A DNA stretch of 43,642 nt from assembly GCA_900320595.1 (NCBI GenBank), contig ONSW01000015.1, positions 1 to 43,642 of the forward strand, read 5' to 3'. Numbering within the stretch: the first letter of the stretch is position 1; every line of letters starts with the position of its first letter. The notes beneath the pieces are model-generated. The model had not been told where the DNA came from. It searched no databases and saw only the letters and a program-made list of their open reading frames with translations. Below are positions 1-5,970 of the stretch, in pieces. Origin of the DNA: an uncultured Eubacteriales bacterium (lineage in GTDB: Bacteria; Bacillota; Clostridia; Oscillospirales; Oscillospiraceae). Position numbers and translations under genes: made by a program.

Positions 1-65
1 TCAAGCTAAAACTAAAGGGCCTGACACCTGCTCAACACAGATACCAGACCCTTCAGGTCGCTTAA
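1..65 (+). CDS. IS3-family transposase (OrfB), C-terminal fragment
   Basis: Reading from base 3, the frame gives KLKLKGLTPAQHRYQTLQVA followed by TAA at 63-65. The KLKGLTPxQxR signature is the usual extreme C-terminus of IS3/IS150 OrfB integrases, just after the rve catalytic domain. The catalytic DDE core is outside the window. Stop codon and terminal repeat are only 8 bases apart, the normal spacing for this family. Only about 20 residues are visible, but their position directly inside a recognisable IS end makes the call fairly firm. Confidence 0.75.
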   Translation, partial: KLKLKGLTPAQHRYQTLQVA

Positions 66-99
66 TTTTATTTTTGTCTAACTTTTGGGGTTCACTTCA
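1..99 (+). mobile_element. Right end of an IS3-family insertion sequence (cut by window edge)
   Basis: The first 65 bases encode the C-terminus of an IS3-type transposase. Bases 74-99 form a terminal-repeat-like sequence, whose reverse complement starts TGAAGTGAACCCCAAAAG and resembles IS150-group ends (TG...CCCCAAAA-GTTAGACA). The element ends in CA at 98-99, as IS3 elements do. The rest of the element lies left of the window, so intactness, the left repeat and the target duplication cannot be judged. Confidence 0.8.
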
Positions 100-201
100 T
101 TTGCGGTCACGCCGGCGTCATTTTCATTTTTGCTGATGGTTTCCGCCTCAAAGCAAATTCTCTGCGAAGTACTGCTTGACGGGATGTCTTTTTTGATTCG
201 G

Positions 202-1317
202 TCAGCCCGCGGCCTCGACCGTGAAGGTAAAGGGCACCTCGAGCGTCTCGCCGCTCTCGAGGATCAGAACGATCCTGGCGCTGTATTCTCCCACGGGCAG
301 ATTGGCTTTCGGCGTGATCGGCCAGGCCGTGTCGTTCGTCTCGCCGGGCTCGATCGTGACGTTCTTTTCGGCCTTGAGGACAAAGCAGCCGGAGCTCCTT
401 CCGTTCAGCCGCGCGGCGCGGATCACGACGGGCTCTTCGCTCTCGTTCGTGAGAGAGGCGGACACGGCGGTGAGCGCGTCGCGCCGATACCCGGCCTTCA
501 GCGGCTCAAACTCCGGCGCGGTCACGACATAGACCGCAAGCGGATCTTCCTCTTCGGCGCTCTCTTCGTCCGCTTCTTCAGCGCTCTCTTCTGCGGGGGC
601 TTCCTCGTCCGACGGCTCCTCTGCGGGCGCCTCTTCTTCGGCCTCCGCCGCGTCTTCGGCGGGCGCTTCATCTTCCGCTTCGGCCCCGGTCACGGCTTCG
701 GCCTCCTCGGCGGCCTCTTCGGCGGTCTCCCCGACGGTCTCCTCGACCGCTTCGGCGGCCTCTTCGCTCTCGGCCTCCGCCGCGTCCCCGGGCTCTTCTA
801 CAGGCGCCTCCGCCTCCTCATCGGCCGCGGCGGCGCTGTTGTCCCGGAGCTCGCCGCCGTTTGCAAACACGTTGCCGGCGTTGTTATAGACGAGCCCGCC
901 GTTGACGTACACGGTGCCGCTGTTGTTGTAGGCCGTGCCCTGGTTGTTGTAGACGATGCCGAAGTTGTTGTACACGGTGCCGCCGTTGTTGTAGACGACC
1001 GCGCCGTTGTTGTACACGACGCCGCCCTCTTCACAGAGCACGACGCCCTCCGAAACGCTCATGCGCTCGCCCTCGCCGCAGACGAGGGGCCGGGGGTCGC
1101 CGCTGTCGGGCGTCTCCGGCTCTCCTTCGGCCGGATCTTCCGCGTCCTCTTCGGCGGACGCTTCTGCTTCCGCGGTCTCTTCCTCAACGGCTTCCGCGGT
1201 CCCGGCGGGCGCTTCGGCCTCGTCGTCGCCCTCGTCGGCAAAGGCGGCCGCCGTCATCAGCGACAGCGCCAGCACGAGCACAAGCAGCAGACTCAGCAGT
1301 TTTTTGGTCTGTTTCAT
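202..1317 (-). CDS. Secreted acidic protein with VYNNxG heptad repeats and C-terminal beta-sandwich-like domain
   Basis: A 371-residue exported protein of unknown function. Residues 1-27 are a clear signal peptide (KK, Leu-rich core, AFA cleavage site) with no lipobox. An acidic linker follows, then at about 98-160 roughly nine consecutive 7-residue units of the type GxVYNNx. Residues 161-260 are a Glu/Ala-rich low-complexity stretch. The last 110 residues (from AVYVVTAPEFEPLKAGY) look like an Ig-like or BACON-like beta domain, with many alternating hydrophobic residues and ATIEPGE-style turns. GGGAGGG precedes the ATG at 1317, which overlaps the stop of the upstream gene (ATGA). The 7-residue period suggests a small beta-helix or beta-roll; this is inference. 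An extracellular spacer or adhesin role is possible but unproven. Bases 100-201, between its stop and the IS end, hold nothing recognisable. Confidence 0.8.
   Translation of the reverse strand: MKQTKKLLSLLLVLVLALSLMTAAAFADEGDDEAEAPAGTAEAVEEETAEAEASAEEDAEDPAEGEPETPDSGDPRPLVCGEGERMSVSEGVVLCEEGGVVYNNGAVVYNNGGTVYNNFGIVYNNQGTAYNNSGTVYVNGGLVYNNAGNVFANGGELRDNSAAAADEEAEAPVEEPGDAAEAESEEAAEAVEETVGETAEEAAEEAEAVTGAEAEDEAPAEDAAEAEEEAPAEEPSDEEAPAEESAEEADEESAEEEDPLAVYVVTAPEFEPLKAGYRRDALTAVSASLTNESEEPVVIRAARLNGRSSGCFVLKAEKNVTIEPGETNDTAWPITPKANLPVGEYSARIVLILESGETLEVPFTFTVEAAG
838..1026 (-). repeat. Nine tandem 21-bp units encoding GxVYNNx
   Basis: The DNA repeats with a 21-bp period (…gttgttgtacac/gacg… on the plus strand), encoding units such as AVVYNNG, GTVYNNF, GIVYNNQ, GTAYNNS, GTVYVNG and GLVYNNA. 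Units drift toward both ends (NVFANG, ELRDNS), so this is an old, diverging array inside a coding region. Such arrays can change copy number by slippage. Confidence 0.8.
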
Positions 1318-1628
1318 TCCGGATCCCTCCCTGCGATATTCGATGTTCCTGCTTCCATGATAGCGCCGTCTTTCCCCGTTTGGTTACGGTTTTGTGAAAT
1401 CAGCGCCAGTTTTTCCTGTCGCGACAGACGCTTGAGGTGCCATTCGCGGCTCATGGCCTCCTCGCGGGTATCAAACGCTTCAAAGTAGACGAGCTCCACC
1501 GGGCGGCGCGAGCGGGTATACTTGGCGCCCTCGCCGGCGTTGTGGGCTTTTACGCGCGCGCCGAGGTCGTTCGTCCAACCGGCGTACAGACTGCCGTCGC
1601 GGCAGCGCACCAGATAGGCGTAATTCAT
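1314..1628 (-). CDS. GIY-YIG nuclease family protein (YhbQ/YazA-like, UPF0213)
   Basis: A 104-residue protein. The N-terminus YAYLVRCRDGSLYAGWTND matches the GIY-YIG signature in its UPF0213 form (YxYLxxCxDGSxYxGxTxD). The conserved HNxGxGAKYTRxRRPV block and the EAMxREwxIKxL segment follow; the catalytic Arg (KYTRSRRP) and Glu (REEAMSRE) are present. Members are small single-domain putative nucleases of uncertain cellular role. The last 20-25 residues exceed the usual family length and run through what may be the promoter region of the next gene. Its ATG overlaps the DUF951 stop (ATGA), so it is translationally coupled with that gene and rarA, which suggests DNA-maintenance genes travelling together. 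Confidence 0.9.
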   Translation of the reverse strand: MNYAYLVRCRDGSLYAGWTNDLGARVKAHNAGEGAKYTRSRRPVELVYFEAFDTREEAMSREWHLKRLSRQEKLALISQNRNQTGKDGAIMEAGTSNIAGRDPE

Positions 1629-1807
1629 TCCGCCCGCCTGACCTGCCGGACGTTTTTCTCAAATTTGCCGCGCGCGCCCATGACCTCGTGGCCGCAGCCG
1701 CGGCAGCGCAGACGGAAATCCGCCCCGACGCGCAGCACGTCCCACTCGACGCTGCCGCAGGGGTGGGGCTTTTTCATGACGAGAACGTCACCGACACGGA
1801 TGTCCAT
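1625..1807 (-). CDS. DUF951 family small protein
   Basis: A 60-residue protein starting MDIRVGDVLVMKKPHPCGS and containing WDVLRVGADFRLRCRGCGH. This is the typical DUF951 layout: a short beta-rich SH3-like start, an HPCG motif, then a CxxCGH motif that could bind zinc with the HPCG cysteine. The family is widespread in Firmicutes and has no assigned function. The start codon overlaps the rarA stop (TAATG at 1805-1809), so translation is coupled. Confidence 0.9.
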   Translation of the reverse strand: MDIRVGDVLVMKKPHPCGSVEWDVLRVGADFRLRCRGCGHEVMGARGKFEKNVRQVRRAE

Positions 1808-3057
1808 TATGTCTTGATCTCCTCCCAGTAGCGCTTCGCGGCCTGCTCGGTCTTGTTGTCGCCGTATTCGTAGTAACGGCGATCCTTCAGCTCGTCGGGC
1901 AGATACTGCTGCTTCACCCAGCGGTGGGGGAAGTCGTGCGGATAGAGATAGCCCTGCTCGCGCTCGAAGCCCGCGCCGTCGGCGTGGACGTTCTGCAGCT
2001 CGCGCGGGATCGACCCGACGTGCCCGGCGCGCACGTCCGCGAGCGCGGCGTCGATGGCCATGCAGGCGGTGTTGGATTTCGGCAGCGTCGCAAGGAAGAT
2101 GCAGGCCTCGGCCAGCGGCAGCCGCGCCTCGGGCAGACCGAGCTGCAGCGCGCTGTCGACGCAGGCCTTGACGACCGGCACGGCCTGGGGATAGGCAAGG
2201 CCGATGTCCTCGCTCGCCGAGCAGAGGATGCGCCGGCACGCGCCGATGAGATCGCCCACCTCGAGCAGCCGCGCGAGATAGTGCATCGCCGCGTCGGGAT
2301 CGGACCCGCGCAGGGATTTCATCAGCGCGGAGAGGCAGTCGAAGTGCTCGTCGCCGTCGCGGTCATAGCGCATCGCGCTGCGCTGGGTGATGGCTTTGGC
2401 GTCGTCGAGCGTGATCTCTCCCTCCGCCGGGGCGGCGGAGAAGAGCAGCTCCAGCGCGTTCATCGCCTTGCGCACGTCGCCTCCGCAGGAGGCGGCGATA
2501 TAGTCGGTCACGCCCGCGGCAAAGCGGACGGGCTCGCCGCGGCGCTCGTTTGCCAGCGCGATCGCCCTTTCGGCCGCGCGGGCGACGTCGGCGGCCGGGA
2601 CGGGCTTGAACTCAAAGACCGTCGAGCGGCTCAAAACCGCGCCGAACACGCAGAAATAGGGGTTTTCGGTCGTCGAGGCGATCAGCGTGATGCGGCCGTC
2701 CTCGATAAACTCCAGCAGGCTCTGCTGCTGCTTTTTGTTGAAATACTGGATCTCATCGAGATACAGCAGCACGCCGCCCGGCGTGAGCAGGGTGTCGAGC
2801 TCGGAGATGATCTGCTTGATGTCCGCGATGCCGGCCGTCGTGGCGTTGAGCTTGCGCAGCGTGCGGTTCGTCTTTTCCGCGATGATGCGCGCGACGGTCG
2901 TCTTGCCCGTGCCGGAGGGACCGTAGAAGATCATATTGGGGATCTGCCCGGACTCGACGATGCGGCGCAGCATCCCGTTTTCGCCGAGGATATGCCGCTG
3001 GCCGACGACGTCGTCCAGACTCTTCGGGCGGATCTCGTCCGCAAGGGGTTTGTACAT
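1807..3057 (-). CDS. rarA: Replication-associated recombination protein A (RarA/MgsA), AAA+ ATPase
   Basis: A 416-residue clamp-loader-like AAA+ ATPase acting at stalled replication forks (RarA/MgsA/WRNIP1 family). The start MYKPLADEIRPKSLDDVVGQ matches the family N-terminus (PLAdRmRPksLdevvGQ). Walker A is GPSGTGKTT (about residues 48-56), Walker B is LLYLDEIQ, and sensor and arginine-finger regions are visible in STTENPYF and LSRSTVFEF. GGDVRKAMNALE is the conserved sensor-2 lid. The C-terminal MgsA-type domain includes DIGLAYPQA and YLYPHDFPHRW. Full length. GGAGGTGC precedes the ATG. It heads, or follows the small membrane protein in, a minus-strand chain whose downstream members overlap by 1-4 bases. 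Confidence 0.96.
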   Translation of the reverse strand: MYKPLADEIRPKSLDDVVGQRHILGENGMLRRIVESGQIPNMIFYGPSGTGKTTVARIIAEKTNRTLRKLNATTAGIADIKQIISELDTLLTPGGVLLYLDEIQYFNKKQQQSLLEFIEDGRITLIASTTENPYFCVFGAVLSRSTVFEFKPVPAADVARAAERAIALANERRGEPVRFAAGVTDYIAASCGGDVRKAMNALELLFSAAPAEGEITLDDAKAITQRSAMRYDRDGDEHFDCLSALMKSLRGSDPDAAMHYLARLLEVGDLIGACRRILCSASEDIGLAYPQAVPVVKACVDSALQLGLPEARLPLAEACIFLATLPKSNTACMAIDAALADVRAGHVGSIPRELQNVHADGAGFEREQGYLYPHDFPHRWVKQQYLPDELKDRRYYEYGDNKTEQAAKRYWEEIKT

Positions 3058-3117
3058 GGAGCACCTCCGGAAATCAGGGTCGTCTTTGCTCCTCTCTCAG
3101 CAGGGGAGCGTGAGGGC

Positions 3118-3414
3118 TTATCTGCCCTCGGCGCGCCGGTCGAGCGCGGTGTTGCGGAAATACAGCACGATATCGGTCGCGACCATGGCGATGTCCGCAA
3201 AGTAGAACCAAATCGAATAGGGCCACACGCCGGTGCGGCTGTAAGTGATCAGCTTGCCCACAAGCCCGACGAGATAGCCGAAAATGACGATGAATTCAAA
3301 CATCACACTCTTGCCCCTCGCCGTGCGCGAGCGCCAGGATTTGGCGATATTGAACGGCCAGGAGAAGCCGAAGGCTACCAGCATGCCGATCTCGCAAAGC
3401 TGTACAACATCCAT
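3118..3414 (-). CDS. Small three-helix membrane protein, PQ-loop-like
   Basis: A 98-residue hydrophobic protein. Three predicted membrane segments lie at about residues 5-20, 38-58 and 66-87. The segment GFSWPFNIAKSWRSRTARGKS resembles a PQ-loop/SemiSWEET half-transporter motif (PxnixKxxrTKsxxGxS), so a homo-oligomeric small-solute carrier is possible, but the canonical PQ pair reads PF. Function unassigned. It sits 60 bp upstream of rarA on the same strand and has its own promoter; GAAAGGG precedes the ATG. Confidence 0.75.
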   Translation of the reverse strand: MDVVQLCEIGMLVAFGFSWPFNIAKSWRSRTARGKSVMFEFIVIFGYLVGLVGKLITYSRTGVWPYSIWFYFADIAMVATDIVLYFRNTALDRRAEGR

Positions 3415-3499
3415 TGTTCGAACCCTTTCTCCGCTCCGGCTTCAGGGCGGCGCGGGTCTCCCGGCGCAGCCTCCGTTTTCGCTTGCTTTTCAGCCTTTT

Positions 3500-3528
3500 A
3501 TTTTATCACAAAGCGCTCCTCTTGTAAA
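3500..3528 (-). promoter_or_regulatory. Sigma-A type promoter for the small membrane protein/rarA operon
   Basis: On the minus strand TTTACA (3528-3523), a 17-bp spacer and TAAAAT (3505-3500), with a TG extended -10. It lies about 90 bp upstream of the ATG at 3414. Confidence 0.65.
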
Positions 3529-3558
3529 TCGGCGGCGGTCGCGGGAGAAAACTTTTTC

Positions 3559-3587
3559 TTGCCCTCCGCAGCGCGGTGCGCTATGCT
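3559..3587 (+). promoter_or_regulatory. Promoter for the PNPOx-like gene
   Basis: TTGCCC (3559-3564), a 17-bp spacer and TATGCT (3582-3587), about 30 bp before the ATG at 3616. It is divergent from the promoter at 3500-3528. Confidence 0.6.
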
Positions 3588-3615
3588 TGGGACAGATAAA
3601 AAAGGAGGCGGGAAA

Positions 3616-4089
3616 ATGAGAAGACAAGACCGTGAGATCACCGACCGCGGCGAGATCCGCGCGATCGTGGAGCGCGCAAAGATACTCCATCTCGGACTGA
3701 ACGATGAAGGGCGGCCGTATGTCGTGCCGCTGCACTACGGCGTCGAATGGGCCGAGGAGCTGCCCGTCTTCTATGTCCACGGGGCAAAGGAGGGACGCAA
3801 GCTAGATCTCCTGCGCCGCGACGGCCGCGTCTTTGTCGAGATCGACGCCGCGGGCGCGCTCGTCCCGGGCGGGGAGACGCCCTGCCGCTACGGCGCGGTG
3901 TTCGAGAGCGTCATGTGCGACGCCGAGGCCGAGCTTCTCCCCGCGGGCGGGGAAAAGCAGCGCGCGCTGCAGATCCTGATGAAAACGCAGACCGGACGGG
4001 ACTTTGCGATCACGCCGGAAATGGCGGAGGGCGTCGCCGTCATCCGTCTGCGCGCCGTGAATCTCAGCGCAAAGGCCCGGAGGGCCTAG
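3616..4089 (+). CDS. Pyridoxamine 5'-phosphate oxidase-like flavin-binding protein (NimA-type)
   Basis: A 157-residue split-barrel protein. MRRQDREITDRGEIRAIVER followed by KILHLGLNDEGRPYVVPLHYG is the hallmark of the NimA/PNPOx-like family in Firmicutes. FYVHGAKEGRKLDLLRRDGRVFVEID covers the FMN-binding strand pair, and CRYGAVFESVMCDAEAEL the conserved Y-[GR]-SV segment. These small cytosolic proteins bind FMN or haem; some reduce nitroimidazoles, but most have unknown substrates. AGGAGG at 3603-3608 fixes the ATG at 3616. Monocistronic, ending at a strong bidirectional terminator. A specific substrate cannot be assigned. Confidence 0.88.
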   Translation: MRRQDREITDRGEIRAIVERAKILHLGLNDEGRPYVVPLHYGVEWAEELPVFYVHGAKEGRKLDLLRRDGRVFVEIDAAGALVPGGETPCRYGAVFESVMCDAEAELLPAGGEKQRALQILMKTQTGRDFAITPEMAEGVAVIRLRAVNLSAKARRA

Positions 4090-4148
4090 TATCTAGTATC
4101 TAGTTTCTAGTTTCTAGAAACTAAGCACTAGAAACTAGAAACTAAAAC
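4086..4148. repeat. Nine 7-bp units (CTAGTAT/CTAGTTT/CTAGAAA) forming a long inverted repeat
   Basis: Consecutive heptamers CTAGTAT x2, CTAGTTT x2, CTAGAAA, CTAAGCA, CTAGAAA x2 and CTAAAAC fill the gap between converging genes. The central units form a perfect 17-bp inverted repeat, 4101-4117 with 4128-4144, around a 10-base loop. The array starts within the last two codons of the upstream gene and abuts the GC-rich terminator. Confidence 0.9.
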
Positions 4149-4187
4149 ACCGGGGCGGAAGGCAAAGCCTTCCGCCCCGGTGTTTTT
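4145..4187. terminator. Strong bidirectional intrinsic terminator
   Basis: A 19-bp perfect stem (4145-4163 with 4167-4185) with an AAA loop, flanked by A and T runs, so it works for the plus-strand PNPOx-like gene and the converging minus-strand gene. The stop codon of the latter overlaps the stem end at 4186-4188. Confidence 0.9.
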
Positions 4188-5148
4188 ACCAGTCGGAGTC
4201 CCAGTCGGTCGAGCCGCTGTCCCAGTCGGTGTCCCAATCCCAGTCGCTGCCGGAATCCCAGTCGTCATCGTCGTCCCAGTCCCAGTCGTCATTGTCGTCC
4301 CAGCTCCCGCTGTCATCGTACGACGAACTGCTGTAATCGCTGTAGCTGGTGTAGTAGTCGCTGTCGGCAAAGTCCGACACGCCGTAGTCGTCGGAATAGG
4401 AATACGAGGCGTAATAGTCCTCGGCGTTGTCAAGCAGTTCGTCCGCCACGCTGATCGGGTACCAGCCGTCGTCGTCATAGAGATACCAGTTGCTGTTCTG
4501 GCTGTAATAATAGTTCCCGCCGTAGTTGTAATAGCCGGTCGCGGGGCGGTGATGGTGCGGGCGGAAGGCAAAGGACGTGCGGACGATCGTGACCGCCGCC
4601 GCGACGGCGATGATCACGCCGAGGATCACGTGCCGTTTCTTCTTCGTGCGCTGCTGTGTGCACTGCGTGCTGAACTGTTCGGTGCTGTTATAGGGGTTGC
4701 GCCCCTGGGCCTCGCTGCCGGCATAGCCCGGCGTGCGCGCAGCGGCGACGCGGCGGCGCTGGTTCGTGGCCTCCTCCTTGAGCTTGTCAAAGATCTCCTT
4801 GACGGCATAGGCCTCGTCCGGCCCGCGGTAACGCACGGCGCGGCTGCCGTCGGCCTTGTTTTTATAGACGACGAAGTTGCCGTCGCCGTCGCGGTAGATA
4901 CCGAAGGCCTTTGCCCCCGGGTAGTCGAGCCCGATGAAAAAGCGCATCTTGGCCAGCGGCAGCTCGTGCCGGTCGCAGAAGGCCTCGAGCTCGGCGATCG
5001 TGCGCGGCGTGGTGACGCGGCGGCGCTCATAGGGCGCCTGCGCGGCTTCGGCGGCGGCACCGCTTTGGGCGACGGGCGCGCCGCAGTTCTGGCAGAAAAA
5101 GCTGCCGTCACTGAGCGCGGAGCCGCAGGATTCACAATAACGTGCCAT
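4186..5148 (-). CDS. Zinc-ribbon single-pass membrane protein with Asp/Trp-rich tail
   Basis: A 320-residue protein of unknown function. MARYCESCGSALSDGSFFCQNCG is an N-terminal zinc ribbon (two CxxC pairs). Residues 45-130 form a conserved-looking domain (RTIAELEAFCDRHELPLAKM ... KAFGIYRDGDGNFVVYKNK ... AVRYRGPDEAYAVKEIFDKL) that I recognise from clostridial membrane proteins but cannot name. A basic stretch and one membrane segment (VILGVIIAVAAAVTIVRTS) follow, then a tail rich in Tyr, Ser, Asp and Trp, ending in about ten DWD-type repeats. The start is the ATG at 5148, because GGGAGG lies 9 bases upstream; an ATG at 5157 directly abuts that site and is rejected. The acidic aromatic tail probably lies outside the membrane and may bind cations; this is inference. 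Confidence 0.8.
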   Translation of the reverse strand: MARYCESCGSALSDGSFFCQNCGAPVAQSGAAAEAAQAPYERRRVTTPRTIAELEAFCDRHELPLAKMRFFIGLDYPGAKAFGIYRDGDGNFVVYKNKADGSRAVRYRGPDEAYAVKEIFDKLKEEATNQRRRVAAARTPGYAGSEAQGRNPYNSTEQFSTQCTQQRTKKKRHVILGVIIAVAAAVTIVRTSFAFRPHHHRPATGYYNYGGNYYYSQNSNWYLYDDDGWYPISVADELLDNAEDYYASYSYSDDYGVSDFADSDYYTSYSDYSSSSYDDSGSWDDNDDWDWDDDDDWDSGSDWDWDTDWDSGSTDWDSDW

Positions 5149-5223
5149 AAGTCGCATCCTCCCGGGAATGTGCTTTCGGTTACACTATAGTCCCAGCCCG
5201 ATAAAAAAACAAGACGGAGAGCC

Positions 5224-5826
5224 TTAAGAAATACACGGCCCCACGCTCGCGAGGATGAGCGTTGCCGTCAGCTCCGAGATGCTCTCGACCGTGAGGTCGC
5301 GCCGGTCGTTGACCCACTCCTGGATCAGCCCGATGCAGCCGTTGATGATAAAGGCGTTGTACATGCCGTAGCGCAGCTCGTCCGCGCCGGGGGCGAGGAT
5401 CTGCCAGAAATAGCGGCACTGGTTGTCCACGCGCGTCTTGACGCGGTCGACGAACTGCATGTCGCCGTGAGGCGAGAGCATGATGCGGCAAAAGCTGCGG
5501 TTCTCGTCGAGGAAGGAGAAGATCGCGTGCAGATAGGGCGACACCGCCGTGCCGGCGCCCGGATCGGTCCCGGGGTCGGAAAAGGGCTTGCGCTCGGTCA
5601 GCGTGCGGTCGAACTGGGCAAAAAACTCGTCCTCCATCGCGCGCAGCAGATCGTAGATGTCCTGATAGTGAAAATAAAAGGTGCCGCGGTTGACGTCCAC
5701 AAGGTCGGTCAGCTCCTTGACCGAGATCTCGTTGATCGGCTTTTCCTCCATCAGCTGCAGCAGCCCCTCGCGCAGACGGCGCTTGGTGTTGCGGACGCTG
5801 CGGTTCTCCTGGCCGGACCTGTTCAT
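5224..5826 (-). CDS. TetR/AcrR-family transcriptional regulator
   Basis: A 200-residue regulator. The N-terminal HTH is typical: RNTKRRLREGLLQLMEEKPI, then NEISVKELTDLVDVNRGTFY and FHYQDIYDLLRAMEDE, close to the consensus for TetR recognition helices. The C-terminal part (TetR_C_8-like: PYLHAIFSFLDENRSFCRIM ... FIINGCIGLIQEWVN) would bind ligand and dimerise. GGAGG 9 bases upstream selects the ATG at 5826 over an in-frame ATG at 5856. It is divergent from the MMPL exporter operon, and a perfect 10-bp palindrome overlaps its own leader. It probably represses itself and the exporter; this is inference from layout. Confidence 0.92.
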   Translation of the reverse strand: MNRSGQENRSVRNTKRRLREGLLQLMEEKPINEISVKELTDLVDVNRGTFYFHYQDIYDLLRAMEDEFFAQFDRTLTERKPFSDPGTDPGAGTAVSPYLHAIFSFLDENRSFCRIMLSPHGDMQFVDRVKTRVDNQCRYFWQILAPGADELRYGMYNAFIINGCIGLIQEWVNDRRDLTVESISELTATLILASVGPCIS

Positions 5827-5841
5827 GCCGTATCCTCCTTT

Positions 5842-5864
5842 CAACAGTTTTGCCAAAACTGTTG
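5842..5864. promoter_or_regulatory. Palindromic operator candidate for the TetR regulator
   Basis: Perfect inverted repeat with 10-bp arms CAACAGTTTT and AAAACTGTTG around GCC. It lies immediately upstream of the regulator's ribosome-binding site and about 30 bp from the exporter promoter. A smaller dyad (TTGAT...ATCAA, 5862-5876) is next to it. Size and position fit a TetR operator. Confidence 0.7.
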
Positions 5865-5894
5865 ATTGTTCATCAATTTGCGCCGGATTATCGG

Positions 5895-5922
5895 TTGACA
5901 GAAGCTAACCGGTGAATATAAT
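5895..5922 (+). promoter_or_regulatory. Near-consensus promoter of the MMPL-GLUG operon
   Basis: TTGACA (5895-5900), a 16-bp spacer and TATAAT (5917-5922), both hexamers at full consensus. A promoter this strong usually needs a repressor, which fits the adjacent TetR gene and palindrome. Confidence 0.85.
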
Positions 5923-5970
5923 TGAACTATAAGCTAAAATTCAACACTTGTCAAGAAAGGCGCCCGTGAC

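Noticed and set aside
1924-3615. N-terminal extension of the PNPOx-like gene on the plus strand
   Set aside because: The frame is open by chance opposite rarA. A perfect AGGAGG places the true start at 3616.
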